Shown here one piece after another: positions 1 to 6,535 of a stretch of 64,000 nt of DNA. The notes beneath the pieces are model-generated. The model searched no databases. It saw only the letters and a program-made list of their open reading frames with translations, and was not told where the DNA came from. Each line of letters starts with the position of its first letter. The first letter of the stretch is position 1. Location: contig NZ_JAAVUN010000015.1 of the NCBI RefSeq assembly GCF_012163155.1, forward strand, positions 1 to 64,000, given 5' to 3'. Origin of the DNA: Kocuria subflava (GTDB lineage: Bacteria > Actinomycetota > Actinomycetes > Actinomycetales > Micrococcaceae). Position numbers and translations under genes: made by a program.

Positions 1-326
1 TCGGCAGTGCACCCATCAAATCGAAACCGACGACTCACAGAGCGACCGGACCGAATGAAGGGGGCGGCCCAGCTGCGCGCCGACGGAACAGTCGTGGCTG
101 CGGGCGATCACACCGAGCAGCAATGCAATGTCAACGCCTGGGCCACTCGACCACAGATGAACTGAAGTCCAGCGTGCCCGGTAATCGGCCGTCGATCACA
201 CGTTGAACCTAAACTCAACCACGTTCCGTAGCCGAATAACCTCAGCTTGCGAACTCGGCAAAGCCGTCTCACCCGACAAAACGGTCATCGCTCATGCGTG
301 ACAGTAACGTCGGGGAAAAGCGATCG
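1..326. other. Left edge of window, no supportable gene
   Basis: This stretch lies downstream of the stop codon of the minus-strand membrane protein gene and runs off the window. I see no reading frame with a plausible start, ribosome binding site and protein-like composition. Its one notable feature is a short sequence at 223-247 that resembles the end of ychF in inverted orientation (described separately). The accessory block probably continues leftwards beyond base 1, so its outer boundary and any integrase gene are not visible. Confidence 0.6.
223..247 (+). repeat. Possible inverted copy of the ychF 3'-end repeat
   Basis: Read on the plus strand, this segment begins with GTTCCGTAGC, continues with GA and then TAACCTC. 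These blocks line up without gaps with the minus-strand ychF-end copy at 4426-4473, with about 21 of 25 positions identical by my count. It is in opposite orientation to the other copies, and similarity does not extend upstream. It could be the far end of an inserted element, an inverted relic, or chance. Confidence 0.35.
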
Positions 327-1655
327 TCACAACCTGGGACCGTCGTTCCGATCCCAATCGACGGGACCCAGCGCGATAGTAGAGTCGGTCCACTCGTCGG
401 ACGTTCCTGGCCACGTCGTGGGCGGTTCGGCACCGGCATACCGATACTCTCCAAAGCGACCAGTCCCCCCGATCCCGAGCACCCAGCCTGACGGCAAACG
501 ACGCCACGCTCGCCACTTCTTCTTGTCGTTCGTCGTCTGAACAACGATGCCGTGCTGATCTGGTAAGCCCCACTTCGACACGGGGCTGACCACCATGTCG
601 GTGAGGTCATCCCAGAACGTCTCTCCCCGCCGTTCGTACCGGAGAGCCTGGGCAGTATGGATGAACTGCAGAGCGCGTTTAGTGCCGTCGAACTCTCTAC
701 GGTCGAGTTGAGCCCCCGTTTCGTCAACCCCGGCCTGACCTGAAAACATCTCCAGGGCTGCGAGCCGATCAGCTTCGAGTTGCTCGCGTCGGGTCACGTC
801 GTGTCGGAAGTCGCGCATCTCTGACAGCGCTCCCCTAAATGTTGTTGCTCGCGCCACGTGGTTGTAGCGGCCGGTCAGTTCCTTCGCCCAGCGCACAGAT
901 CCGTCTAGCCCCGCGGAGACTCCTAAGCGTGCACGTAGTGGCATCTCTTCGTTTGTCCACAGGAGCCGCTTCAATATCACTTCAATGGCGGCGTAGAACG
1001 CCACTGCGTAGAGGTAAGGGAACATCGCGAATGGGAGCCACACTGATAGCGCCAACGGAGCCAGTAGGTCGGGCCAGACGAGCTCGTCCCACTTGTTCAA
1101 GGTCTGGGCGGTGGTCCATGCGAGCAGGCCCAGTCCGATCAGCACGAGCGGGATCGAGAAACACCCGAGTACTCGTTGGCCCTTCTCGTCGCGCTGAGCA
1201 AAGGCCGTCATCGCCGCCAGGAGAAAGATGACCGGTTGCGCGATCAGCTCGCCCCACAGAGGCAGCGATTCCAAGTTCAGGTAGAACAGGAACAGCGTGG
1301 ACAGCGTGAGGGTCTCGCGACGGACGTGATCGAGGATCTCAACGCCGGACTTCGCTTCTATGGATTTGAAGAGGAGCGGGAAGCCAACACCGACCACGAT
1401 GACGACGGTGTCCTTCAATAGCTCCATGTGCCAGATGCCGAGGAGCCATGCGAGCCAGACCCACAGTGCGGCCCAAACGACGAAGAGCCCAAAGACGCGG
1501 AGCACCGCCCATTTGAAGAGAGAGCACGCAACAGAACCGAGAGCAGGGAACACGATGCCACGCCATTTAGGCAATACCATGGCGAGCACGACCAGCAACG
1601 CGATCAAGATCACGGACGCAAGTTCACGATTATTCAGCATGTTTGCCCAAGCCAC
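327..1655 (-). CDS. Hypothetical multi-pass membrane protein with soluble C-terminal half
   Basis: I do not recognise this 442-residue protein. Its first half has about six hydrophobic segments (for example near residues 12-30, 34-75 and 120-215), many with Trp/Leu-rich stretches. The last 200 residues are soluble and charged and contain many Arg and Trp. The GTG at 1655 gives the longest frame; an ATG at 1640 (protein beginning MLNNRELAS) is an alternative. Neither has a strong ribosome binding site. It is the outermost visible cargo gene of the block downstream of ychF and shares the orientation of the OLD nuclease, the small nuclease-like gene and the HEPN-like gene. A role in phage defence is only inferred from these neighbours. 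Confidence 0.6.
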   Translation of the reverse strand: MAWANMLNNRELASVILIALLVVLAMVLPKWRGIVFPALGSVACSLFKWAVLRVFGLFVVWAALWVWLAWLLGIWHMELLKDTVVIVVGVGFPLLFKSIEAKSGVEILDHVRRETLTLSTLFLFYLNLESLPLWGELIAQPVIFLLAAMTAFAQRDEKGQRVLGCFSIPLVLIGLGLLAWTTAQTLNKWDELVWPDLLAPLALSVWLPFAMFPYLYAVAFYAAIEVILKRLLWTNEEMPLRARLGVSAGLDGSVRWAKELTGRYNHVARATTFRGALSEMRDFRHDVTRREQLEADRLAALEMFSGQAGVDETGAQLDRREFDGTKRALQFIHTAQALRYERRGETFWDDLTDMVVSPVSKWGLPDQHGIVVQTTNDKKKWRAWRRLPSGWVLGIGGTGRFGEYRYAGAEPPTTWPGTSDEWTDSTIALGPVDWDRNDGPRL

Positions 1656-2001
1656 TTGTCACTACGGGTTTTGCCCAATCGTATCTAGGCACACCGACAA
1701 CTGTCGGATCCCTTAACGGGCACTCAAGACCGCTGAGGGCCGAGGAAACTCTACAACTTTCCCAGCGGTCAGGTTCGCGGTAGCAGCGCTTTGCCTGAGC
1801 GCAACTGCGAGGAAACCAATCTTGCCTAAGACCTCTCCGACAGAGTCTCTGTATCGTGCGTTCGCACTAGTGCGCGCTGAAGAACTAGCGACAGCCACCG
1901 CTAACAGAAGTTGGAGCGCAAATCTAAATTCCACCAATTTACGGCACGGAGCAACCTCTCACGCCCAGAGGGCTGGGGGCAAGCTCCGTCAGCGGGAAGG
2001 A
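1656..2001. other. Intergenic stretch with degraded ychF-end-like sequences
   Basis: No convincing gene is present between the membrane protein gene and the OLD gene. A minus-strand frame at 1713-1937 encodes 74 residues, but it starts with TTG, has no clear ribosome binding site and no recognisable domain. Two places recall the end of ychF: 1905-1935, which is fairly clear, and about 1744-1765, which encodes GKVVEF and is weak. The simplest reading is a cassette boundary with decayed sequence between two old junctions. Confidence 0.5.
1905..1935 (-). repeat. ychF 3'-end-like repeat, copy 4 (degraded)
   Basis: On the minus strand this begins GGTGGAATTT and ends AACTTCTG. It aligns without gaps to the copy at 3902-3944 at 24 of 31 positions by my count. 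In one frame it encodes VEFRF, as in YchF C-termini. It separates the membrane protein gene from the OLD gene. It is more divergent from ychF than the copies nearer ychF, as expected for an older junction. Confidence 0.5.
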
Positions 2002-3822
2002 TCAGAGCGGCGCGCGCTTGTGCGCGTCCACGATCTCGCTCAGCCACTTCGTCAAGGGCTTGATGGCGCGGTGCTGGCCTGACGTCGAGCCGAGGTGCTG
2101 CCGCAGCAGCGCCGACGGAACGTGCGGCTTCGCCTTGCCGGACTTCTTGCGGTCCGAGTTCCAGCCCTTCGCACCGAGGTGTGCCGCCATCGCCTCGCGA
2201 CCGGAGGCTCCAGTCGCGAAATCCTCCGCGGTCTCCTTGCTTACCTCCCCGGTCTCGTCGGGGCCGAGCATTCTCGCCAGCTTCTCCTGACCGACCACGT
2301 CGAGGAGCAGGCCTTCGAGATCGGAGCTCAGCACGAACGCGTCCCATGGCTGCAGAATCGTGTTGAGCTCCTCCTGGTGCTCGAGCGCAGCCTTGAGGGT
2401 CGTCACCCGTCTGTCCGCCAGATCGCGCAGGCCGTTGAGGAACAGCGTGGACGGCTTCGGGTCCTTGCCCTTCAGGATCTCGACCAGGGCACGCTTGTTG
2501 TCGCCGCTCTTGTGGACGCCGTCCTTGTCCGTGAGCACGTAGGCGCGGACGCCGAAGAGCTGAGCGAGCCGGAGCAGGTGCGAGATCGTCGTGATCCCGG
2601 ATGCCTCGATCACCGCGATGCCCAGGGCATAGTGGCCGCCCGGTCCACCGGTGATGCTCTCCAGCAGGTAGTCGATGACGAGCTTGTCGCCGTGGCCCTC
2701 GACCAGGATCACCGAGCTGGCGAACACGAGCTCGCTGTTTGTGGCGTCGCAGTAGCGCGTCAACCGTCCTTCTTCATCGACGGCCAGGTCCGGCTTCAAT
2801 GCCGAGTAGGTCATGCCCTCCGGACTGAGCGGAAGTCGCGCGATCCTGGTGACCGAAAACGAGTCGACGAGCACCGGGCTGTGGGTCGTCACGAGCAGCT
2901 GCGCCTCCGCCGAGATGTCCTTCAGGATCTTGGCCATGGCTCGCTGCGTCTGCGGGTGGAGAAAGGCCTCGGGCTCCTCGATGGCGAAGATGACGTTGGT
3001 CCCCGCCTGCCTGCTCTTCGACGAGACGTAGCGAAGGATGCCGAGCACCAGGGCGGACTGGAATCCGGTGCCGCGCTCGGCAATCGGCACCACGACGTCG
3101 TCGTGACTGGTGATCACTGCTTCTCGGAGCATTCCGCGCAGCGCGTGCTGGGGCGCAGGCAGGTCGACTCCGAGGACCGGATCCTGGAAGGGCAGCTCGG
3201 TCGCCACCGAGTTCACCGACTCGCTGAGGACCTCCCGCACCAGATCCTCGACCGGCTCCATCACCTTCGCGAAGTCCTTCTGGAGCTGCGTGGAGCGGGA
3301 GTTGCCCGAACGGACGAGCACGCCCTCCAGGGTGTCGTGGAGCCGCGTCAACGACTGGTCTGCATCGCCCTGGTCGGCACTGCCCACCCTGATGGAGGGG
3401 ATCTTCACGAAGTCGAACGACTGGAGCGCCCACTCGTAGATCTCGCGAGACCGCGCTTCCGTGCCCTTCCAAGTGCGATAGCTGATCTTGCCCTTCCTCG
3501 AGCAGGTGATCTGGACCCAGAACGTCCCATCGCGGCCGAGCGTGCCGTCCAGCTCGGTGGCCTCTGCTTGCGAGAGGCCACCGAAGTGGACCTTGATGCT
3601 CGACAGCATCCTGGGGCCGCCGTCGACGTAGTAGTCGTTCAGCGGCTTCAGCCGCCTGAAATCGTCCGACGTCGGATCCGAGAAGAAGGTCTCGAGCACA
3701 CGGATGAACGACGACTTGCCTGCGTTGTTCGGTCCTGCGATGAGCTGAAGGCTCGGGTCCACGTCAAGCGACAGCGCCTTGAAGCCCAGGAGGCGCTCGA
3801 TGTGGACCTGTTCGATGTGCAT
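2002..3822 (-). CDS. OLD-family ATP-dependent endonuclease (solitary)
   Basis: This 606-residue protein has the two-part architecture of overcoming-lysogenization-defect (OLD) nucleases. An N-terminal ABC-type ATPase carries Walker A GPNNAGKSS at residues 30-38, a Walker B region IEEPEAFLHP and a switch motif TTHSP. A C-terminal TOPRIM nuclease domain carries VEGHGDK near residue 370 and a later TDKDG metal site. Such proteins cut DNA and act in phage defence or DNA repair. No UvrD-like helicase gene lies beside it, so it fits class 1 (stand-alone) OLD rather than the Gabija pair GajA/GajB. It starts with ATG and sits between two ychF-end-like repeats, about 80 bp downstream of the copy at 3902-3944. 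Function in this host is inferred. Confidence 0.88.
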   Translation of the reverse strand: MHIEQVHIERLLGFKALSLDVDPSLQLIAGPNNAGKSSFIRVLETFFSDPTSDDFRRLKPLNDYYVDGGPRMLSSIKVHFGGLSQAEATELDGTLGRDGTFWVQITCSRKGKISYRTWKGTEARSREIYEWALQSFDFVKIPSIRVGSADQGDADQSLTRLHDTLEGVLVRSGNSRSTQLQKDFAKVMEPVEDLVREVLSESVNSVATELPFQDPVLGVDLPAPQHALRGMLREAVITSHDDVVVPIAERGTGFQSALVLGILRYVSSKSRQAGTNVIFAIEEPEAFLHPQTQRAMAKILKDISAEAQLLVTTHSPVLVDSFSVTRIARLPLSPEGMTYSALKPDLAVDEEGRLTRYCDATNSELVFASSVILVEGHGDKLVIDYLLESITGGPGGHYALGIAVIEASGITTISHLLRLAQLFGVRAYVLTDKDGVHKSGDNKRALVEILKGKDPKPSTLFLNGLRDLADRRVTTLKAALEHQEELNTILQPWDAFVLSSDLEGLLLDVVGQEKLARMLGPDETGEVSKETAEDFATGASGREAMAAHLGAKGWNSDRKKSGKAKPHVPSALLRQHLGSTSGQHRAIKPLTKWLSEIVDAHKRAPL

Positions 3823-3901
3823 GACGTCAGCCTAGAAGTTGGGCCGCGTCTGGTGCCGGCGGCCGGAGTGCACGAAGCGATGAGTCGTCGTTCAGCCTTT
3901 G

Positions 3902-3944
3902 GCAGACGTTAAAGTACAAAACGAAATTCCACCGCTTCACCGTC
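3902..3944 (-). repeat. ychF 3'-end-like repeat, copy 3
   Basis: The minus strand here matches the end of ychF at about 32 of 41 positions, allowing a two-base gap. Most differences in the coding part are third-position changes. It encodes DGEAVEFRFVL followed by TAA and forms the C-terminus of the small nuclease-like gene. Similarity continues past that stop into AACGTCTG, which in ychF is still coding. That continuation argues for shared DNA ancestry rather than chance protein similarity. Confidence 0.65.
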
Positions 3945-4421
3945 AAGTGCCTCGTATGCGGCGCGCATTTCGTCTGTCACGTCAATCCCTGCGTTCTCGA
4001 TCTGCCTCAGCGTCGGCTGTCGCCCGTTCGTGTGAGCACTGTACTGAGACACTGCTTCGACGTCGTTCGCGCTGACCTCACGAGCGAAGGCCAAATCGAA
4101 GGTCTGAAACTCGAAGACGAGGAAGACCGCAGTGTCGAAGTCGAAGCTACGAAACGGGCTGAACTTGCCAGCCTTGCCAGCAGTCCGCCCACCCATCGCC
4201 TTGACCTGAATCCTCCGGCCGCTGGGATCGGTGACGTCATGTGACTTCGTTGAGTTCGGCTCAAGAACTCCTCCACGAGCCGCAAGGACCACCTGTTCGG
4301 CGATGTCTCCCAGAGGCTTGTTATTGGTGCGCACCAAGCCTCGCTGGCGAAGCTCCTCGACTACGCTTGCTTCCACCTGGAGCAGCTCCCGTACGTGGAG
4401 CCTCGAGACGTCGGGCAGCAT
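3909..4421 (-). CDS. Small PD-(D/E)XK nuclease-like protein (DUF6998-like)
   Basis: This 170-residue protein has an N-terminal helical part followed by an arrangement typical of PD-(D/E)XK nucleases: GDIAEQVV with Glu42, Asp62 in KSHDVTDPSGR, and Gln72-Val-Lys74 in RRIQVKA. It resembles small restriction-endonuclease-like proteins annotated as DUF6998; I infer a nuclease fold but not a target. It starts with ATG four bases after the stop codon of the duplicated ychF tail at 4426-4473, so that tail may supply its ribosome binding site (GGGAAGAAG). Its last residues, DGEAVEFRFVL, resemble canonical YchF C-termini. The 3' end of the gene may therefore itself derive from a ychF end. Confidence 0.65.
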   Translation of the reverse strand: MLPDVSRLHVRELLQVEASVVEELRQRGLVRTNNKPLGDIAEQVVLAARGGVLEPNSTKSHDVTDPSGRRIQVKAMGGRTAGKAGKFSPFRSFDFDTAVFLVFEFQTFDLAFAREVSANDVEAVSQYSAHTNGRQPTLRQIENAGIDVTDEMRAAYEALDGEAVEFRFVL

Positions 4422-4425
4422 CGAG

Positions 4426-4473
4426 CTACTTCTTCCCGCCAGAGGTTAATCCGCTACGGAACTCCACAACGTC
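4426..4473 (-). repeat. ychF 3'-end duplication, copy 2 (probable att relic)
   Basis: This segment reproduces the last 15 codons and stop of ychF. 42 of 46 aligned positions match 5268-5313, and all four differences are synonymous codon changes (GTG/GTT, CTA/TTA, ACG/ACC, GGT/GGG); the stop is TAG instead of TGA. Weaker similarity extends upstream through ATGCAG with a three-base insertion. Purely synonymous differences mean both ends evolved under selection as part of functional ychF genes. One of them therefore arrived from another lineage, as happens when an element integrates in a gene end and restores it. Confidence 0.85.
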
Positions 4474-4477
4474 TCGA

Positions 4478-5269
4478 TCAGTCTGCATCATTGGGCATCC
4501 TTCGAATGACATCGTTCACAATGCATTGGGTCACATCCAGTAGTTCTCTACAGAGGCTCGTGATGTCATCGACATTCCGATATCTTCGAATGTTCTCGAG
4601 GCGCTTTCTTGCCGCCTCCGCGGGCTTAGTGACATCCAGTTCATGCGCGATCTCGTTTCGGGCGCTGAACGCCTTCTCCAGAAGGGAGGATCGAGTCTTC
4701 GTCGACCCGATCCGTTTTCTCAGATCGCCGTCGACTACGCCGAGAGCGCCCGCAATCTCAGAAACGCGGTCCGCCGACTGAGCGCTATTCGACTCCAGTG
4801 CGTAAATCCATCTTCCAACCATGATTTCTCGGGGATCTTTCCCCTCCCCTAAGAGGACGCGCACCAGATCCTTTGCCCGCACGGCACCATCTACGTCGCC
4901 AATCTGGGTCTCGGCGAAATCGCTGAGCTTCTTCGATACGCCTTGGTCCGATTTCGCTAGCAGGGGTAGCGCTTCAGCGACCAGCCTCTTGAGTGCCGTG
5001 TCCAATCCTGCACCGCAGAACAAAAGTGCAGATCGTAAGCAGTCAACCGCCTCCGATGTAAACTTCCCACGCACAGCCTTACCCTCGGCGGTCTTGCGAA
5101 GCGAGTTCATCGTGTAAGCCATCGCGATCGCCGACTCCGCGGAAGACCGAGCCGCACCGATCGCAACCTGCACCTCAGGAAGGTTGCCCCAGGCGCGCGG
5201 GTCCGGCTCTGTGAGGTTCGAAAACTCGAAGCCCCAGAGCGACTCCTCGGCGTCCTTCGCCGAGATCAC
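4478..5269 (-). CDS. HEPN-like domain protein, probable defence or toxin RNase
   Basis: This 263-residue, mostly helical protein carries RNEIAH near its C-terminus (Arg204 to His209). This fits the Rx4-6H active-site motif of HEPN ribonucleases, and the context SARNEIAHELD resembles RiboL-PSP-HEPN proteins. I do not recognise the first 190 residues. The GTG start overlaps the ychF stop codon (GTGA), so translation is probably coupled to ychF. The 3' end runs into the second copy of the ychF tail. It is flanked on both sides by ychF ends, and the 5268/4428 pair defines a unit of about 840 bp with this as its only gene. HEPN proteins commonly serve in abortive infection or toxin-antitoxin systems; no antitoxin partner is evident here. 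Confidence 0.6.
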   Translation of the reverse strand: MISAKDAEESLWGFEFSNLTEPDPRAWGNLPEVQVAIGAARSSAESAIAMAYTMNSLRKTAEGKAVRGKFTSEAVDCLRSALLFCGAGLDTALKRLVAEALPLLAKSDQGVSKKLSDFAETQIGDVDGAVRAKDLVRVLLGEGKDPREIMVGRWIYALESNSAQSADRVSEIAGALGVVDGDLRKRIGSTKTRSSLLEKAFSARNEIAHELDVTKPAEAARKRLENIRRYRNVDDITSLCRELLDVTQCIVNDVIRRMPNDAD

Positions 5270-5313
5270 TTCTTACCGCCAGACGTTAGTCCGCTACGGA
5301 ACTCCACCACGTC
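5266..5313 (-). repeat. Functional ychF 3' end, copy 1 of the repeat
   Basis: This is the current end of ychF, encoding DVVEFRSGLTSGGKK and TGA. It matches 4426-4473 almost perfectly and 3902-3944 partially. The core TCCG-TAG-CGGA is a small perfect inverted repeat, as often found at tyrosine-recombinase crossover sites. I regard it as the junction formed by the latest insertion. Confidence 0.8.
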
Positions 5314-6363
5314 CCCGTCCTGCATGATGTAGTCCTTGCCCTCCATGCGCACCTTGCCCGCAGCCTTGGCCTCAGCCATGGAGCCCGCAGCCAGCAGGTC
5401 GTCGAAGGACACCACTTCGGCCTTGATGAAGCCCCGCTCGAAGTCCGTGTGGATCACTCCGGCGGCCTGCGGCGCCGTCGCACCCTTGCGCACGGTCCAG
5501 GCCCGGGATTCCTTGGGACCCGCGGTCAGGTAGGTCTGCAGGCCAAGGGTGGAGAATCCCACCCGCGCCAGCTTGTCCAGGCCGGATTCCTCCTGGCCGG
5601 ACATCTCCAGCATCTCGCGGGCCTCCTCCTCGGAGAGCTCGACCAGCTCGGACTCCAGCTTGGCGTCCAGGAACACGCACTCAGCCGGGGCGACCAACGC
5701 AGCCAACTCGGCCTGGCGCTCAGGCGAACCCAGCACGCCGTCGTCGGCGTTGAACACGAAAATGAACGGCTTGGCGGACAGCAGCGTCAGATCCCGCAGC
5801 TGCTCCATGTCCAGGTCGGAAGCGCGGGAGAACACCGTGTGCCCCTCCCCCAGCACCTCAGCCGCCGCCTGATAAGCCGACAGCTTGGCCGGATCGGCCT
5901 TCTTGATCCTGACCTGCTTCTCCAGGCGCGGGATCGCGTTCTCCAGCGTCTGCATGTCCGCCAGAATCAGCTCGGTGTTGATGGTCTCGATGTCTGAGGT
6001 CGGGTTGACCGCGCCGTCCACGTGGATCACATCCGGATCCTCGAACGCGCGCACCACCTGGGCAATGGCGTCGGCCTCACGGATGTTGGCCAGGAACTGG
6101 TTGCCCAGACCTTCGCCCTCAGACGCACCCTTGACAATGCCCGCGATGTCCACGAAAGACACCGTGGCCGGGACCTCGCGCTCCGAACCGAACACGGAGG
6201 CCAGCTGCCCCAGCCGTTCATCCGGCAGGTTCACCACACCCACGTTGGGCTCAATGGTGGCGAACGGGTAGTTCGCCGCAAGCACGGTGTTACGGGTCAG
6301 CGCGTTGAAGAGGGTCGACTTGCCGACGTTGGGCAGTCCCACAATTCCAATAGTTAAAGCCAC
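5266..6363 (-). CDS. ychF: Redox-regulated ATPase/GTPase YchF
   Basis: YchF is a conserved Obg-family P-loop ATPase that binds ribosomes and takes part in translation and stress control. The 365-residue product matches the usual length of about 363. It has the P-loop GLPNVGKST at residues 8-16, a coiled-coil insertion in the middle and a C-terminal TGS domain. The GTG at 6361-6363 is chosen because the protein then begins VALTIGIVG; longer upstream frames are not protein-like. The C-terminus is RSGLTSGGKK after VVEF, whereas many YchF proteins end close to EFRFNV. This difference fits replacement of the gene end by an insertion. The stop overlaps the next gene, so the downstream cargo genes could be co-transcribed with ychF. 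Confidence 0.95.
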   Translation of the reverse strand: MALTIGIVGLPNVGKSTLFNALTRNTVLAANYPFATIEPNVGVVNLPDERLGQLASVFGSEREVPATVSFVDIAGIVKGASEGEGLGNQFLANIREADAIAQVVRAFEDPDVIHVDGAVNPTSDIETINTELILADMQTLENAIPRLEKQVRIKKADPAKLSAYQAAAEVLGEGHTVFSRASDLDMEQLRDLTLLSAKPFIFVFNADDGVLGSPERQAELAALVAPAECVFLDAKLESELVELSEEEAREMLEMSGQEESGLDKLARVGFSTLGLQTYLTAGPKESRAWTVRKGATAPQAAGVIHTDFERGFIKAEVVSFDDLLAAGSMAEAKAAGKVRMEGKDYIMQDGDVVEFRSGLTSGGKK

Positions 6364-6464
6364 GGGAGCCGAGTCTACCGGCCACCACCCACAGCACAGG
6401 AACGACGACGGCGACACCGATCGCAGGGCTGGGCCCTTCCCCGACACACACCACCCCGCACCCA

Positions 6465-6492
6465 TGTCATCTGTCACGGGTAGGTCATGACA
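6465..6492. promoter_or_regulatory. Possible operator upstream of the ABC/two-component operon
   Basis: An inverted repeat TGTCAT (6465-6470) and ATGACA (6487-6492) with a 16-base spacer lies 40-70 bp before the ABC ATPase start. The right half contains the palindrome GTCATGAC (6484-6491). Its position suits a binding site for the NarL-type response regulator encoded at the end of the same operon. The assignment is inferred from position only. Confidence 0.35.
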
Positions 6493-6535
6493 CTTGCCGC
6501 ATCCGCGCGGGCAGGAACCCACGCAGGATTGATGC

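Noticed and set aside
1713-1937. 74-residue minus-strand reading frame
   Set aside because: TTG start, no ribosome binding site, no domain; its ends coincide with ychF-tail-like sequence, so it is more likely junction debris.
2095-3912. A 605-codon open frame on the plus strand opposite the OLD gene
   Set aside because: It is antisense to a gene with intact ATPase and TOPRIM motifs; its composition is Arg/His/Leu-rich without domains, the usual GC-driven shadow.
2002-5269. Gabija system (GajA/GajB)
   Set aside because: The OLD-like protein fits GajA in architecture, but no UvrD-like GajB is adjacent, and the next genes are a small nuclease-like and a HEPN-like protein.
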